Of a stretch of DNA of 34,994 nt, positions 1-9,008 are shown in pieces. This DNA comes from Planctomycetota bacterium. Lineage in GTDB: Bacteria; Planctomycetota; Planctomycetia; Planctomycetales; Planctomycetaceae. The stretch spans positions 1 through 34,994 of the forward strand of contig JAQBVJ010000077.1 of assembly GCA_027623235.1 (NCBI GenBank), in the 5' to 3' direction. A program made the position numbers and the translations under genes. Under the pieces are notes generated by a model, which was not told where the DNA came from, did no database searches, and saw only the letters and a program-made list of their open reading frames with translations. Each line of letters starts with the position of its first letter. The stretch's first letter is position 1.

Positions 1-167
1 CGACAGGGCGAATGACCCTGCATCACTGACCGGGCCGGAATGTCGGAAGTGTACGGTGACGGCCACTCCGTGGTTGATCATGGCACATCCCCAGTGGAAC
101 GCGAAAAGAAGCGATGATATCGTCCGTCGCGTCACGGCCTTTTGCTTTCTCTTTCGCCGAGGAATCA
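1..167. other. Upstream region at window edge, no gene identified
   Basis: I see no convincing coding region here. Open frames exist on both strands but none has recognisable family motifs, and they overlap the sulfatase leader. The last bases carry a GAGGAA ribosome-binding site just before the sulfatase ATG at 168. The promoter cannot be placed with confidence. Confidence 0.4.
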
Positions 168-1595
168 ATGCGACTCCCAGCCAGAATTTCGTCAGCGGCA
201 TTCTGCCTCACTCTCTTTGCCTTTGCGATTTTCTCAGAATCGCTGCAGGCAACACAGAAGCCAAACATCGTCTACATCATGGTTGACGACCTCGGTTACG
301 GAGATCTCGGCAGCTACGGCCAGAAGGTCATTCAGACACCCCACCTGGATCGGATGGCGGCCGAGGGGATGCGGTTTACGGATCACTACGCGGGACACAC
401 GGTCTGCCGGCCGTCACGGCTGGTGCTGTGGCTCGGGCAGCATGTCGGGCATACGGGGCTCACCGGAAACCGACCTCGCAGCCTGACGGGGCAGGAGTCA
501 ACGGTCGCGAAGCAGCTTCAACAGGCCGGGTATAAGACGGGGGGAGTCGGGAAGTGGGCACTCGGCCATGTCGAAACGCCGGCAGACATTCACAACGCCG
601 GACATCCCAACCGAAACGGCTTCGACTACTGGTTCGGGTATCTCAATCAAAGCAACGCTCACAATTTTTATCCGACATTTCTGTGGGAGAACGACCAGCA
701 GGTTCCGCTTCCGGGAAACGTGATTGGGGATTACCCGAACGGTCGCGGGCGCGTCTCTTCCAAACGAGTCAGCTACTCGCACGACTTCATGACAGACGCC
801 GCCCTGGGATTCGTCCGTCGGAATGCGACGAACCCGTTCCTGCTGCACGTTCACTGGACGATCCCTCACGCCAATAATGAGGGAGGCCGCGTCACTGGCG
901 ACGGCATGGAGGTACCGGACTACGGGATCTACAAAGACAAAGACTGGCCGAACCCCGAAAAGGGATTCGCCGCGATGATCACTCACATGGACCGGGACGT
1001 CGGGCGGCTGTTTTCGCTGCTGAAGGAATTGAAGATTGACGACAACACGCTGGTCATTTTCACCTCGGACAATGGCCCTCACGAAGAGGGCGGGCACAAG
1101 CATGAATTTTTCAACTCGAACGGTGACCTGACCGGCTACAAACGATCGATGCACGACGGGGGGATTCGAGTACCGATGATCGCCCGCTGGCCGGGCCGCA
1201 TCGAAGCCGGCTCGACAAGCAATCTGCCGTCCGCGTTCTGGGACTTTCTACCGACCGCCTGCGAGATCGCCGCCACTGAACCGCCGCAGAACATCGACGG
1301 CCTCTCGTACCTGCCAACTCTGCTGGGAGAAAACGATCGCCAGAAAAAACACGAATACCTGTACTGGTCGAGCCTCGAAGGAGCGACCTCGGTCGGCGTC
1401 CGGATGGGCAACTGGAAGCTCGTGAAATATCGCGCCCCAAAAAACCGAAAGCCGGAAACGAAACCCGACTGGCGGCTCTACGATCTCGCAAAGGATATCG
1501 GTGAGAAAAACGACATCGCCACTGAATATCCTTCAGTCGTCAAGCAAATGCTGGCCCTGCTGGCGCGGGACCAGCTGGTGGAGAAAAATGACTGA
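168..1595 (+). CDS. Sulfatase (arylsulfatase family, formylglycine-type), exported
   Basis: This protein hydrolyses sulfate esters, and its natural substrate cannot be told from sequence. It has 475 residues. A signal peptide covers about residues 1-28, followed directly by the N-terminal sulfatase block with the metal-binding pair Asp40-Asp41. The catalytic motif Cys80-Arg-Pro-Ser-Arg84 fits the C-x-P-S-R consensus, in which the cysteine is oxidised to formylglycine. A later Thr-Ser-Asp-Asn-Gly block supplies further metal ligands. The frame stays open upstream to 114, but the ATG at 168 is preferred because GAGGAA precedes it and the signal peptide begins there. No formylglycine-generating enzyme or sulfatase-regulator gene is adjacent. 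Planctomycetes typically carry many such genes, used on sulfated algal polysaccharides (established knowledge); the link to this copy is inference. Confidence 0.95.
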   Translation: MRLPARISSAAFCLTLFAFAIFSESLQATQKPNIVYIMVDDLGYGDLGSYGQKVIQTPHLDRMAAEGMRFTDHYAGHTVCRPSRLVLWLGQHVGHTGLTGNRPRSLTGQESTVAKQLQQAGYKTGGVGKWALGHVETPADIHNAGHPNRNGFDYWFGYLNQSNAHNFYPTFLWENDQQVPLPGNVIGDYPNGRGRVSSKRVSYSHDFMTDAALGFVRRNATNPFLLHVHWTIPHANNEGGRVTGDGMEVPDYGIYKDKDWPNPEKGFAAMITHMDRDVGRLFSLLKELKIDDNTLVIFTSDNGPHEEGGHKHEFFNSNGDLTGYKRSMHDGGIRVPMIARWPGRIEAGSTSNLPSAFWDFLPTACEIAATEPPQNIDGLSYLPTLLGENDRQKKHEYLYWSSLEGATSVGVRMGNWKLVKYRAPKNRKPETKPDWRLYDLAKDIGEKNDIATEYPSVVKQMLALLARDQLVEKND

Positions 1596-1646
1596 GATGC
1601 GACAAGCATTCCGACCGCCTTCAAACGATTTAGAAAGGAATGTCCG

Positions 1647-2180
1647 ATGCCCATTGTCAAATGCCCGAGCTGTCACAGCCGTTATGACCCTGGACTTGGA
1701 GAAGAGCTCGACGACCTGTCGGATGACGTTTCCGTCAAAGTCGTCGACCCTGCCTGCGGCCAGTGGCTTCGGCTGCCCGAAAACGAACCGGTCGACGCTC
1801 TTCCGCTGACGCAGGAGATCCTGGATGACATGATGGCTCAGTCGACGTTGATCGACGAGGGTTTCGATGAAGACGCGGAACCGCGACCGAGACGCAGAAA
1901 AAAGAGCTCCCGAAAGAAAGCGTCGCGCAGGAAAGAACCGCAGAAGCCAGCAGCAGAAACGAACTCAATGGACACCGCGATCCGGCGAGCACTCAGGAAC
2001 ATGAGCAGCTATTACCACCCAGATTGCAAAACCAGAACGGAAGTCAGCGAGGACATCATTGCGATGGCCGTTCTCGACCCCTGGGCATTCCCGTTGTCGG
2101 AGACCGAGTGCGGCGGCTGCGGGCTGGCGGCTGGCCCCCATGAAAGATGCCTACATCACCAAACAGAGAACGGTGTTTGA
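1647..2180 (+). CDS. Hypothetical protein with putative zinc knuckles
   Basis: I do not recognise a named family with certainty. The 177-residue protein opens with Cys6-Pro-Ser-Cys9-His, like the first half of an MJ0042-type zinc finger. The expected second pair is reduced to a single Cys37, so the finger looks degenerate. Residues about 75-105 are very rich in Arg, Lys and Ser and are probably disordered. The C-terminus carries a second Cys-Gly-Gly-Cys cluster followed by Cys and a His-His pair, a possible second metal site. A good ribosome-binding site (GAAAGGA) precedes the ATG. It starts 51 bases after the sulfatase stop and may be co-transcribed. Its last 41 bases overlap the next gene in another frame. 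It is probably cytoplasmic, since there is no signal peptide or membrane segment. Confidence 0.75.
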   Translation: MPIVKCPSCHSRYDPGLGEELDDLSDDVSVKVVDPACGQWLRLPENEPVDALPLTQEILDDMMAQSTLIDEGFDEDAEPRPRRRKKSSRKKASRRKEPQKPAAETNSMDTAIRRALRNMSSYYHPDCKTRTEVSEDIIAMAVLDPWAFPLSETECGGCGLAAGPHERCLHHQTENGV

Positions 2181-2412
2181 CGCGTTCATGGAGCTGCGGG
2201 CGGATGTGCCAGCGACCGGGAAATTCGCCCGGTTCTGCGGAGTCCCACTGCTGTTCAGTGTCGTCATCGGAACCGGTTCGCTGCTGCTGCCGATCAAGGG
2301 TGGAGTCAGCATCGAGTCGTTTCTCGTGTTCGCTTTCATTGGATTCGCGGCTGGATTCGCCGTCACTGGAGCCGTGTTCCGAATGCTTCGCCGGGCTGGA
2401 CTGTTCTGGTAA
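2140..2412 (+). CDS. Small two-helix membrane protein
   Basis: This is a 90-residue protein of unknown function. Two hydrophobic segments, at about residues 34-51 and 61-80, are separated by a short loop (Pro-Ile-Lys-Gly-Gly). Basic residues (Arg-Arg) follow the second segment, which suggests both termini face the cytoplasm. The chosen ATG at 2140 lies inside the preceding gene, overlapping it by 41 bases in a different frame. There is no clear ribosome-binding site, so translation may be coupled to the upstream gene. The stop lies 27 bases from the convergent DUF1501 stop codon. The frame extends upstream to 2059, but that part is a shadow of the upstream coding sequence. Confidence 0.65.
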   Translation: MKDAYITKQRTVFDAFMELRADVPATGKFARFCGVPLLFSVVIGTGSLLLPIKGGVSIESFLVFAFIGFAAGFAVTGAVFRMLRRAGLFW

Positions 2413-2439
2413 AGCCGCTGATTCGATCGAGCAGGGGCG

Positions 2440-3852
2440 TTACGCAATAAGTTCCTCGATGACTTTTCCGCCGAATTGCGAGAGCTGCTTGAACCGGCCG
2501 GCGTGATAATAAGTGAGTTGATTATCATCCAGACCGAGCAGTCTCAGCAGGGTGACATGGAGATCGCGAATCGGGTGGACGACCTCGACGGCTTTCGCTC
2601 CGGTTTCGTCTGTCGCCCCGATCGTGTGACCGGCTTTGACTCCACCGCCAGCCAGCCAGACGGTCATGCCGTGCGGGTTGTGGTCTCGCCCGTAGGCGAC
2701 TCCGCCGCGAATGCCGTTGTCCGGACTGCGTCCGAATTCGCCGCACCAAACGATGAGGGTTGAGTCAAGCAGGCCTCGTTGTTTGAGATCAGCGATCAGC
2801 GCTCCGATTGGCTGGTCAACGTTTCGCACCTGAGCTGAGTGGTTCCTGGCGATGTAGTCGTGCGAGTCCCACGTGCCGGCGTAAAGCTGCACAAAACGAA
2901 CGCCACGCTCAACCAGTCGGCGAGCCAGCAGACACTTGCGGCCGAACTTGTCGGTCGGGGCGGTCCCCAGTCCGTACGCGTCCTGGGTCTGCTTCGTTTC
3001 CTGTCCGACGTCAAGAATGCCAGGCACCTGCATCTGCATCCGAAAGGCCAGCTCATAGCTCGCCATCCGTGCGGTCAGATCGTCCTGCTGCTGAGACTGT
3101 TCGAGGTGCCGATCATTGAGCTGCTTCAGCAGGTCGAGATTTCTGCGCTGATGCTCGCGCGTGATGCCGACCGGCGGTGAGAGGTCGAGGATCGGGCTGC
3201 CCGTCGACCTTAACGCGGTCCCTTGATAGTGAGCCGGCAGAAATCCGTTGCTCCAGTTGGCGGGACCGCCCTGGGGATAGGAGAGTTCGGGGAGCACGAT
3301 GAAACCTGGCAGGTTCTGGTTCTCAGATCCCAGGCCATACGTCATCCAGGCTCCAATGGCCGGGTCGCCACCAAACCGGTTTCCCGTATTCATGTGGTAC
3401 AGAGCCGTCGGATGGTTGACCGACTCGCCCTGACAGCCGCGGTAGAAACAGATCTCATCGGCGACCTTCGCAAGGTGCTCCCAGTTCTCGGCCATGTCCG
3501 CGCCGGACTGTCCGGCCCTGCGAAACTTGAAGGGGCTCTCGACGTAGTACCGCGTCCCGCTTTCCATTGCGGACTTTTCTTTGCCGCCCCGTTGAAACTC
3601 ATTGAGGTGCAGTTCCTTGAGCTTCGATTTTGGATCGAAGGTGTCGAGATGCGATGGTCCTCCTTCCATCATGAGGAAGATTACGGACTTCGCTTTTGCC
3701 TGGGCCGGGAAATGTCCTGCCTTCGGGGACAACGGCGCAGCGGCCGAACTCGACTCATCTGCACGAAGCAGAGTCGACAGCGCACTCGCGCCGAGGCTCG
3801 CACCAAGACCGAACAACGATTCACGGCGGGAGATGGCTGGAGGGATCTGCAT
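2440..3852 (-). CDS. DUF1501 family protein, Tat-exported
   Basis: This 470-residue protein is of the DUF1501 type, distantly related to the alkaline phosphatase/sulfatase fold. No enzymatic reaction is established for most members. The N-terminus has a twin-arginine signal (Ser8-Arg9-Arg10-Glu-Ser-Leu-Phe followed by a Gly/Ala/Leu-rich stretch), so it is probably exported folded. Family blocks visible are Met-Glu-Gly-Gly-Pro-Ser-His-Leu-Asp near residue 63, Trp-Cys-Gly-Glu-Phe-Gly-Arg around residue 370, and Gly-Arg-Asp-His-Asn-Pro-His shortly after. The C-terminus contains the usual His-Pro-Ile-Arg-Asp-Leu-His segment. It follows the PSD1-type gene by 78 bases on the same strand, a gene pair characteristic of planctomycetes, and the two are very probably one transcription unit. 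Confidence 0.93.
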   Translation of the reverse strand: MQIPPAISRRESLFGLGASLGASALSTLLRADESSSAAAPLSPKAGHFPAQAKAKSVIFLMMEGGPSHLDTFDPKSKLKELHLNEFQRGGKEKSAMESGTRYYVESPFKFRRAGQSGADMAENWEHLAKVADEICFYRGCQGESVNHPTALYHMNTGNRFGGDPAIGAWMTYGLGSENQNLPGFIVLPELSYPQGGPANWSNGFLPAHYQGTALRSTGSPILDLSPPVGITREHQRRNLDLLKQLNDRHLEQSQQQDDLTARMASYELAFRMQMQVPGILDVGQETKQTQDAYGLGTAPTDKFGRKCLLARRLVERGVRFVQLYAGTWDSHDYIARNHSAQVRNVDQPIGALIADLKQRGLLDSTLIVWCGEFGRSPDNGIRGGVAYGRDHNPHGMTVWLAGGGVKAGHTIGATDETGAKAVEVVHPIRDLHVTLLRLLGLDDNQLTYYHAGRFKQLSQFGGKVIEELIA

Positions 3853-3930
3853 GCCTTGTGGCTTTCATCAAGAATGGACTGCTCGACGATCTGCAACGGG
3901 CACGCCGGGCGGCGTGCGACAGATTTGGGT

Positions 3931-6756
3931 CTACGGCACCGTCAGAAATTCGTTTGAGTTCAGCAGGACATGGCACACTTCGGCCAGGCCTCGTGTCTCT
4001 GCATCGACGTCCCAGGGTTTCAGATCTGGAATGTACGAATCGTAAACTTCGAGCTTCTCGGTGAACTCAAACTGCTCGCCGGTGAGTTCGTCAACGGCCG
4101 ACCTTGTCACGGTTCCGGGCGGATCCTGGCGTTCGAATTTGAGCGTCCTGTGCCGCGCAGTCATCTCACGCCAGTGTTTTAAGCAGAGGGCCGTTTCTTC
4201 TTTCGTCGGGGATCTTCCGAAGCAAAGGCGGAAGGCCACGTCGATGCGTCTGTCCTCGCGCTGCTCTTCCGAAATCAGTCGTTTCGCCATGGCGAGTGCG
4301 CGGTCGTTGACTTCCTCGCCATTGAGCATCGCGAAGACCTGCGGAGTCACCGTTGACGTTTCCCGTCGCTCGCACGACTTGTCCGATCCGGGCTGATTGA
4401 ACGTCTCCAGGAAGGGGTCGCGCTGACCTCGCAGTTTCAACGCGTAAATCGTGCGGCGGTTGCGTTGTTCCGGAAGTGGCGAGGGTTGGTACGCCGGGGA
4501 GTAGGTGCCCATGATCTGCCGCGGCTGAAGGGCCGCTTCAAGGTTCATGTCCGGACGGATGGGGATGCCGCCGATGTCCCGGTTAAGTTCGCCGGAAGCG
4601 GCCAGCATCGCGTCTCGAATTTCCTCGGCGGCGAGGCGGCGAGTGCGAAAGACCGCAAGCAGTTCCAGATTCGGATCTTTCTCGCGGACCCGTTTCATGT
4701 CCGGGTGAGTCGACGCGCGGGCGTACGCGTCGGTCGTCATGATGTGCCGATGAAGTGTCTTGATGGACCATCCGCCCTCGACGAAACGAACGCAGAGCCA
4801 GTCGAGCAGTTCGGGGTGAGTCGGCTTTCGGCCGGTCGCTCCGAAGTTGTTCGACGTCGCGACCAGACCGCGGCCGAAGTGTCCCTGCCAGACTCGATTC
4901 ACAATGGACCGGACGGTGAGCGGGTTATTCTTGTCAGCGATCCAGTTGGCGAGACCGGTCCGACGACCGGCTGGTTGCTTCGCGATGGAATTCCAGCTCG
5001 TCGCCTCAAGTGAGTCGTTGGAATCCGGAACGGCACTGAGAACTCCCGGCGTGACAGCGAGGGTCGGCGAAAAGGTGTCACCGCCAGCAAGGATCGCGGT
5101 CTCTTCGAGCTCGCCTGATTTCATTCGGTCTTTCGGCATGGCAATCGGCGAATCAACGTTACCCAGCACGGGCGTCGAGCCGCTGTAGACACTGAAGGCG
5201 ACCGGCTCGTAACGCGACAGCTCCCAGAGATGCCGTCCGCGATACTTGCGGCCGATCCGCTCGATCCCGTTGTCCCGAGGAGTCAGCCCAAGACGCGACG
5301 GCGGAGTCTGCTCGGCCGGAGCTTTCTTCTGAATCGCTTCGGCGCGAGTTCGGTACGGCAGGTCCCTTTCCTTGAACCACGCCAGCTCCGCATCGCGGGT
5401 TGCGGCTGAGATGGCCTTGAGAATTTTTCCGTAGCGATCGTTGCGTTCCGTCAGCCGGTCACGTTCAAGACCGAAGCCGGCTTTGTTCTCCGTGTCGAGG
5501 AACGCGGCGTCTCGATCGGCAAACTGAGTCGTCGCGAAGCACGCCTGGATGCGGTAGTAGTCCCGTGTCGGGATCGGGTCGAACTTGTGGTCGTGGCAGC
5601 GGCAGCACTGAAGAGGATTCGACAGAAATACCTGCCCGACAGCGTCCGTCACATCGTCGAGAAACTGCTGCCGGGTCACTCTGGCAACGCTCATTCCCGT
5701 CTGCTCCCAGGGCCCCATCCGGAGAAAGCCGACCGCGATGAGCATCTCAGGATTTTCCGGATCGATCTCGTCGCCGGCAAGCTGCTCTTTCACAAACTGA
5801 TCGTAGGGCTTGTCGTTGTTAAACGACCGCACGACGTAGTCGCGGTACCGCCAGGTGTTTGGCCGCTCGAAGTCATTGGCGAATCCGGCCGAGTCGGCAT
5901 AGCGCACGACATCGAGCCAGTGCCGGCCCCATTGCTCTCCGTAGTGAGGACTCGCCAGGAGACGGTCAATGACTCTGGCAAAAGCTTCCCGGTCGGGCAA
6001 CGTGTCTTCCGCGAACGCCCGCACTTCGTGTGGAGTCGGCGGAAGCCCGATCAAATCGTACGTCGCGCGGCGGATGAGTGATGTTCGGTCTGCTCGTGGT
6101 GCGACCGCCAGGCCCGTGTCAGCCGACCGGAGTTTCTGCTCGATGAAATCATCGATCTGGTGGCCGGGACCACCCCCATCGGTGGGGCCGTCAGACCGGG
6201 GCAATTCTGGATCACGGATCGGCTGCCAGGCCCACAGGTCCTCTGACTTGTACCGTCGATTCGTCCAGTCTTCGCTGAGCCCGCCGCTTGTGGCGACGCT
6301 GACTCCGTCTGCTTTCGACGCGACGATGGCCGCAACACGGTCGTCTTTCGGCCACGGCGCGCCCGCGTCGATCCAGTCTCGAACCGCTTTGGTCTGTCGG
6401 TCCGTAAGCCGATCATTTTCCTTGGGCGGCATCTGCAGATCGTCGTTCTCGCGCGTGACGGATTCGTAAAGTCGACTCTCGACGGCTTTGCCGGGTACGA
6501 GGGCGGCCCCGTAACCCTCGCCGCCTTTGAGCATGCCAGCCCGAGACGTCAGATCGAGTGCTGCTTCGATCTTCTTCGAATCTCCGCCGTGACAGGCAAA
6601 ACATTTCTGCTGCAGGAGCGGTTTGACCCGGAGGGCGAACAGGACCTCGCCTTTTGAAAAGCTTTCAGAGTCGTCCGCACTGCATGGCATTTCGCCCGCA
6701 ACGGCCAGTGACAGCACGCAGAGAAGGCAAAGACAGAGTCGACTGGCTGGAAGCAT
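3931..6756 (-). CDS. PSD1-type protein: PSCyt1 + DUF1549 + DUF1553
   Basis: This large exported planctomycete protein has 941 residues. After a signal peptide (about residues 1-27) comes a PSCyt1 cytochrome-like domain whose Cys52-Phe-Ala-Cys55-His56 fits a c-type heme attachment site. A DUF1549 (PSCyt2) domain starts near residue 200. It ends around residue 390 with Cys-Cys-Arg-Cys-His-Asp-His-Lys, a second possible heme motif. A DUF1553 domain fills the C-terminal half, with a Gly-Arg-Arg-Thr-Gly-Leu-Ala-Asn-Trp block and a Pro-Gly-Ser-Asp-Lys-Ser-Cys block. It lies directly upstream of the DUF1501 gene on the same strand. The role is unproven; inference from family context is extracytoplasmic redox or polysaccharide-related work beside sulfatases. 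Confidence 0.94.
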   Translation of the reverse strand: MLPASRLCLCLLCVLSLAVAGEMPCSADDSESFSKGEVLFALRVKPLLQQKCFACHGGDSKKIEAALDLTSRAGMLKGGEGYGAALVPGKAVESRLYESVTRENDDLQMPPKENDRLTDRQTKAVRDWIDAGAPWPKDDRVAAIVASKADGVSVATSGGLSEDWTNRRYKSEDLWAWQPIRDPELPRSDGPTDGGGPGHQIDDFIEQKLRSADTGLAVAPRADRTSLIRRATYDLIGLPPTPHEVRAFAEDTLPDREAFARVIDRLLASPHYGEQWGRHWLDVVRYADSAGFANDFERPNTWRYRDYVVRSFNNDKPYDQFVKEQLAGDEIDPENPEMLIAVGFLRMGPWEQTGMSVARVTRQQFLDDVTDAVGQVFLSNPLQCCRCHDHKFDPIPTRDYYRIQACFATTQFADRDAAFLDTENKAGFGLERDRLTERNDRYGKILKAISAATRDAELAWFKERDLPYRTRAEAIQKKAPAEQTPPSRLGLTPRDNGIERIGRKYRGRHLWELSRYEPVAFSVYSGSTPVLGNVDSPIAMPKDRMKSGELEETAILAGGDTFSPTLAVTPGVLSAVPDSNDSLEATSWNSIAKQPAGRRTGLANWIADKNNPLTVRSIVNRVWQGHFGRGLVATSNNFGATGRKPTHPELLDWLCVRFVEGGWSIKTLHRHIMTTDAYARASTHPDMKRVREKDPNLELLAVFRTRRLAAEEIRDAMLAASGELNRDIGGIPIRPDMNLEAALQPRQIMGTYSPAYQPSPLPEQRNRRTIYALKLRGQRDPFLETFNQPGSDKSCERRETSTVTPQVFAMLNGEEVNDRALAMAKRLISEEQREDRRIDVAFRLCFGRSPTKEETALCLKHWREMTARHRTLKFERQDPPGTVTRSAVDELTGEQFEFTEKLEVYDSYIPDLKPWDVDAETRGLAEVCHVLLNSNEFLTVP

Positions 6757-7156
6757 CCGGAACTCCAGAAGAGAGGCACTCGTTCAACTCCGTGATTTTA
6801 GCCCCACAGTTTATGGGAGTGCGACCGTCATCCGTTCAAGCTGATCGATCCGAAAAGGTGCGTTAAGTTGCAGACGGAATTTATCGAGCAGGGCAAATGA
6901 CACTCAAAATGGCGTCAGTTTCATTCAGGCTCTGCCGATTTCAGCCCCGGCCTGTTTGATCGTCAAAGCTGGATTCAAGGACGCATCAACAAGGATTGAT
7001 GAAATCCGGAATCTGACCAGGATTTCCGTACACAGGGCTCGCCATTGCCAGCATCCATCGCTACGATCCCAGCTGTCTCAAGCCGTCTGATTTATTGGGC
7101 TCGAAAATGTCGGGTGCGGGCGGCTTGGTGAGTCTCTGATTGAAGAAGGTAGACGA
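6757..7156. other. 400-base intergenic region between divergent genes
   Basis: This region separates the minus-strand PSD1-type gene from the plus-strand cold-shock gene and must hold both promoters. I could not assign -35/-10 boxes. One inverted repeat is visible, CATCAA at 6984-6989 and TTGATG at 6996-7001 with a six-base loop. It lies about 155 bases before the cold-shock start and could be an operator or part of a structured leader. A ribosome-binding site GAAGAAGG sits at about 7142-7149. Confidence 0.45.
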
Positions 7157-7354
7157 ATGGCTGAAGGCACGATTAAGAAGCTGACGGAAAAAGGTTTTGG
7201 ATTCATTGACACCGGAAACGGCAATGACATCTTCTTCCACATGAGCAATCTGGAAGGATGTCGATTCGAGGAACTGCAGGAAGGGCAGTCGGTCTCGTTC
7301 AACGAAGGCCATGGACCGAAAGGTCCGCGAGCCGAGAACGTTCGCCCGTCCTGA
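7157..7354 (+). CDS. csp: Cold-shock domain protein (CspA family)
   Basis: This is a 65-residue single-domain RNA/ssDNA-binding protein, a normal length for the CspA family. The RNP1 motif Lys-Gly-Phe-Gly-Phe-Ile occurs at residues 12-17. The RNP2-like motif Asp-Ile-Phe-Phe-His-Met-Ser follows at about 24-30, and the Gly-Pro-Lys-Gly-Pro-Arg-Ala-Glu-Asn-Val tail is typical. Such proteins melt RNA secondary structure in the cytoplasm and act as RNA chaperones (family knowledge). The gene has a strong ribosome-binding site and a perfect intrinsic terminator 40 bases after its stop, so it is monocistronic. Whether it is cold-induced or constitutive cannot be decided. Confidence 0.97.
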   Translation: MAEGTIKKLTEKGFGFIDTGNGNDIFFHMSNLEGCRFEELQEGQSVSFNEGHGPKGPRAENVRPS

Positions 7355-7394
7355 TTAAACATCACGAAGAAAAACTCTCGGTTTAGATCGAGTC

Positions 7395-7423
7395 AGGCCG
7401 CCAGCAAAACTGGCGGCCTTTTT
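7395..7423 (+). terminator. Rho-independent terminator of the cold-shock gene
   Basis: A perfect 10-bp GC-rich stem (7395-7404 with 7410-7419) has a five-base CAAAA loop and is followed by a run of T at 7419-7423. It lies 40 bases after the cold-shock stop codon. Confidence 0.95.
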
Positions 7424-7583
7424 CGTTGGCCCAGCGAATTTCGTTGGTTCAGCGAAGCTGTCTCAGGACCCGGACTCACCGTAAAATCGCAAGCTGGAAG
7501 CCTACGCCACGATAAATACACAACCTCGGAGCGGGATGCCTGATTTCGACGTTCGAGACATCACCTGAACGACTGAATGAATC

Positions 7584-9008
7584 ATGAAGAGCTTTTTCCT
7601 CGGGATCTCAATCGTAATTCTCTTTCTCAGCGATCGTCCGGAACTTCGCGCTGAAGAGCCGCCGAGCGCTGTCGCGAAAGCGGCCGGCTCTGAGATCAGC
7701 TTCCGCCGCGATGTCTGGCCGATTGTCAGGCGGCACTGTCGAGGCTGCCATACGAACACAAAACTCGAAGGCGGGCTGAGCATGGACTCGGTGGCCGACA
7801 TGCTGAAAGGCGGCGATTCCGGTCCTCTGTTTGATATTCAAGATCCAGATTCGGCACTTCTTCTGAACATGATCAGGGGCGATCAACCGGAAATGCCGAA
7901 AGGCCAGCCGGCGTTGTCCGCAGCAAAGATCGACGTGCTCCGGCGCTGGTTGGAAGCCGGAGCAAAGGACGACTCACTGCCGGGAGGCGACGCACCCCCG
8001 GTCCGGATTCCGGAAACGTACCGGTTTGCTCCCGCCGTGACCGCCGTTTCCGTGAGCCCCGAGGGCAAGCGCCTTGCCGCTGCGTGTCGCAGCGAAGTCG
8101 TCCTGTTTCTGGATGTCGACGCTCCGGAAACTGCATCGCTGCGGTTGCCGACGGAGTCCGACCTGCTGACTCATGTGGAATTCAGCGCGGATGGCAAGTT
8201 GCTGGCCGCCTCCGGAGGTTCGCCCGGCCAGTACGGAGAACTCCGCATCTTTAACGCGGCCGACGGGAAACTGTTGAGTTCTCGACGCGTCGGCACCGAC
8301 ACACTTTTTCGAGGAAATTTCTCCCCCGATTCGACTTTGGTTGCTCTCGGAAGTGCGAGCGGAGAAGCGTTGCTGATTCCGGTCGATCCGGCCGCTGCGG
8401 TCAGAGCGATCCCGCTTCACAGCGACTGGGTCTTCGACGTGGCATTCACTCCGGACGGCAAACAGATTGTGACCGGCGGCCGCGACAAATCGACAAAGAT
8501 TGCCGACGTAGAAAGCGGCAAACTTCTTCGCACGGTCGATGAGTCCGCTGATCAGATCAGCGCCGTCGCCGGTAACGCGGAGTTTGCTTTTTCCTCGGGA
8601 CGCGGCCGCACGCTGACGGGATTCGAGTTCAAGATCGCACTGCAGGGAGTCGAAGTCACCGGAGGCGGAAACGGCTCACGACCGATTACGCGGCGTGACC
8701 AGTACGCAAAGGCTCTCGAAAGTCAGCCAGGCCCGGTCTACGACCTGGCAACCAGTTTTGACCGAACACGGCTGGCCATCGCCGGCGATTATGGAGATGT
8801 CCGGATTTACGACACCACAACTCGACAGCGAGTTGCCCTCATTCCTGACGTCCCGTCGCCGATTTACGCGGTTTCGCTGAATCAGGACGGCACCCGTGCA
8901 GCCATCGGCAGCAAGAGTGGAATCGTCAACATCTACAACGTGGCCGACGCAACACTGATTCGCAGCATTCATCCCGTCCCCGTTCAGAAGCCGGTCGCCG
9001 CGAAGTAA
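7584..9008 (+). CDS. PSCyt1-like cytochrome domain fused to WD40 repeats, exported
   Basis: The 474-residue protein begins with a signal peptide (about residues 1-23). A PSCyt1-type domain follows with Cys52-Arg-Gly-Cys55-His56, a possible c-type heme site, and the family blocks Gly-Gly-Leu-Ser-Met-Asp and Met-Pro-Lys-Gly. From about residue 140 onward there are WD40-like beta-propeller repeats, recognisable by phrases such as Val-Ser-Pro-Glu-Gly-Lys-Arg-Leu-Ala and Phe-Thr-Pro-Asp-Gly-Lys-Gln-Ile-Val-Thr-Gly-Gly-Arg-Asp. This architecture is common in planctomycetes and its substrate is unknown. The protein probably acts outside the cytoplasmic membrane. The ATG at 7584 is supported by the signal peptide; its ribosome-binding site is weak. 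Confidence 0.9.
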   Translation: MKSFFLGISIVILFLSDRPELRAEEPPSAVAKAAGSEISFRRDVWPIVRRHCRGCHTNTKLEGGLSMDSVADMLKGGDSGPLFDIQDPDSALLLNMIRGDQPEMPKGQPALSAAKIDVLRRWLEAGAKDDSLPGGDAPPVRIPETYRFAPAVTAVSVSPEGKRLAAACRSEVVLFLDVDAPETASLRLPTESDLLTHVEFSADGKLLAASGGSPGQYGELRIFNAADGKLLSSRRVGTDTLFRGNFSPDSTLVALGSASGEALLIPVDPAAAVRAIPLHSDWVFDVAFTPDGKQIVTGGRDKSTKIADVESGKLLRTVDESADQISAVAGNAEFAFSSGRGRTLTGFEFKIALQGVEVTGGGNGSRPITRRDQYAKALESQPGPVYDLATSFDRTRLAIAGDYGDVRIYDTTTRQRVALIPDVPSPIYAVSLNQDGTRAAIGSKSGIVNIYNVADATLIRSIHPVPVQKPVAAK

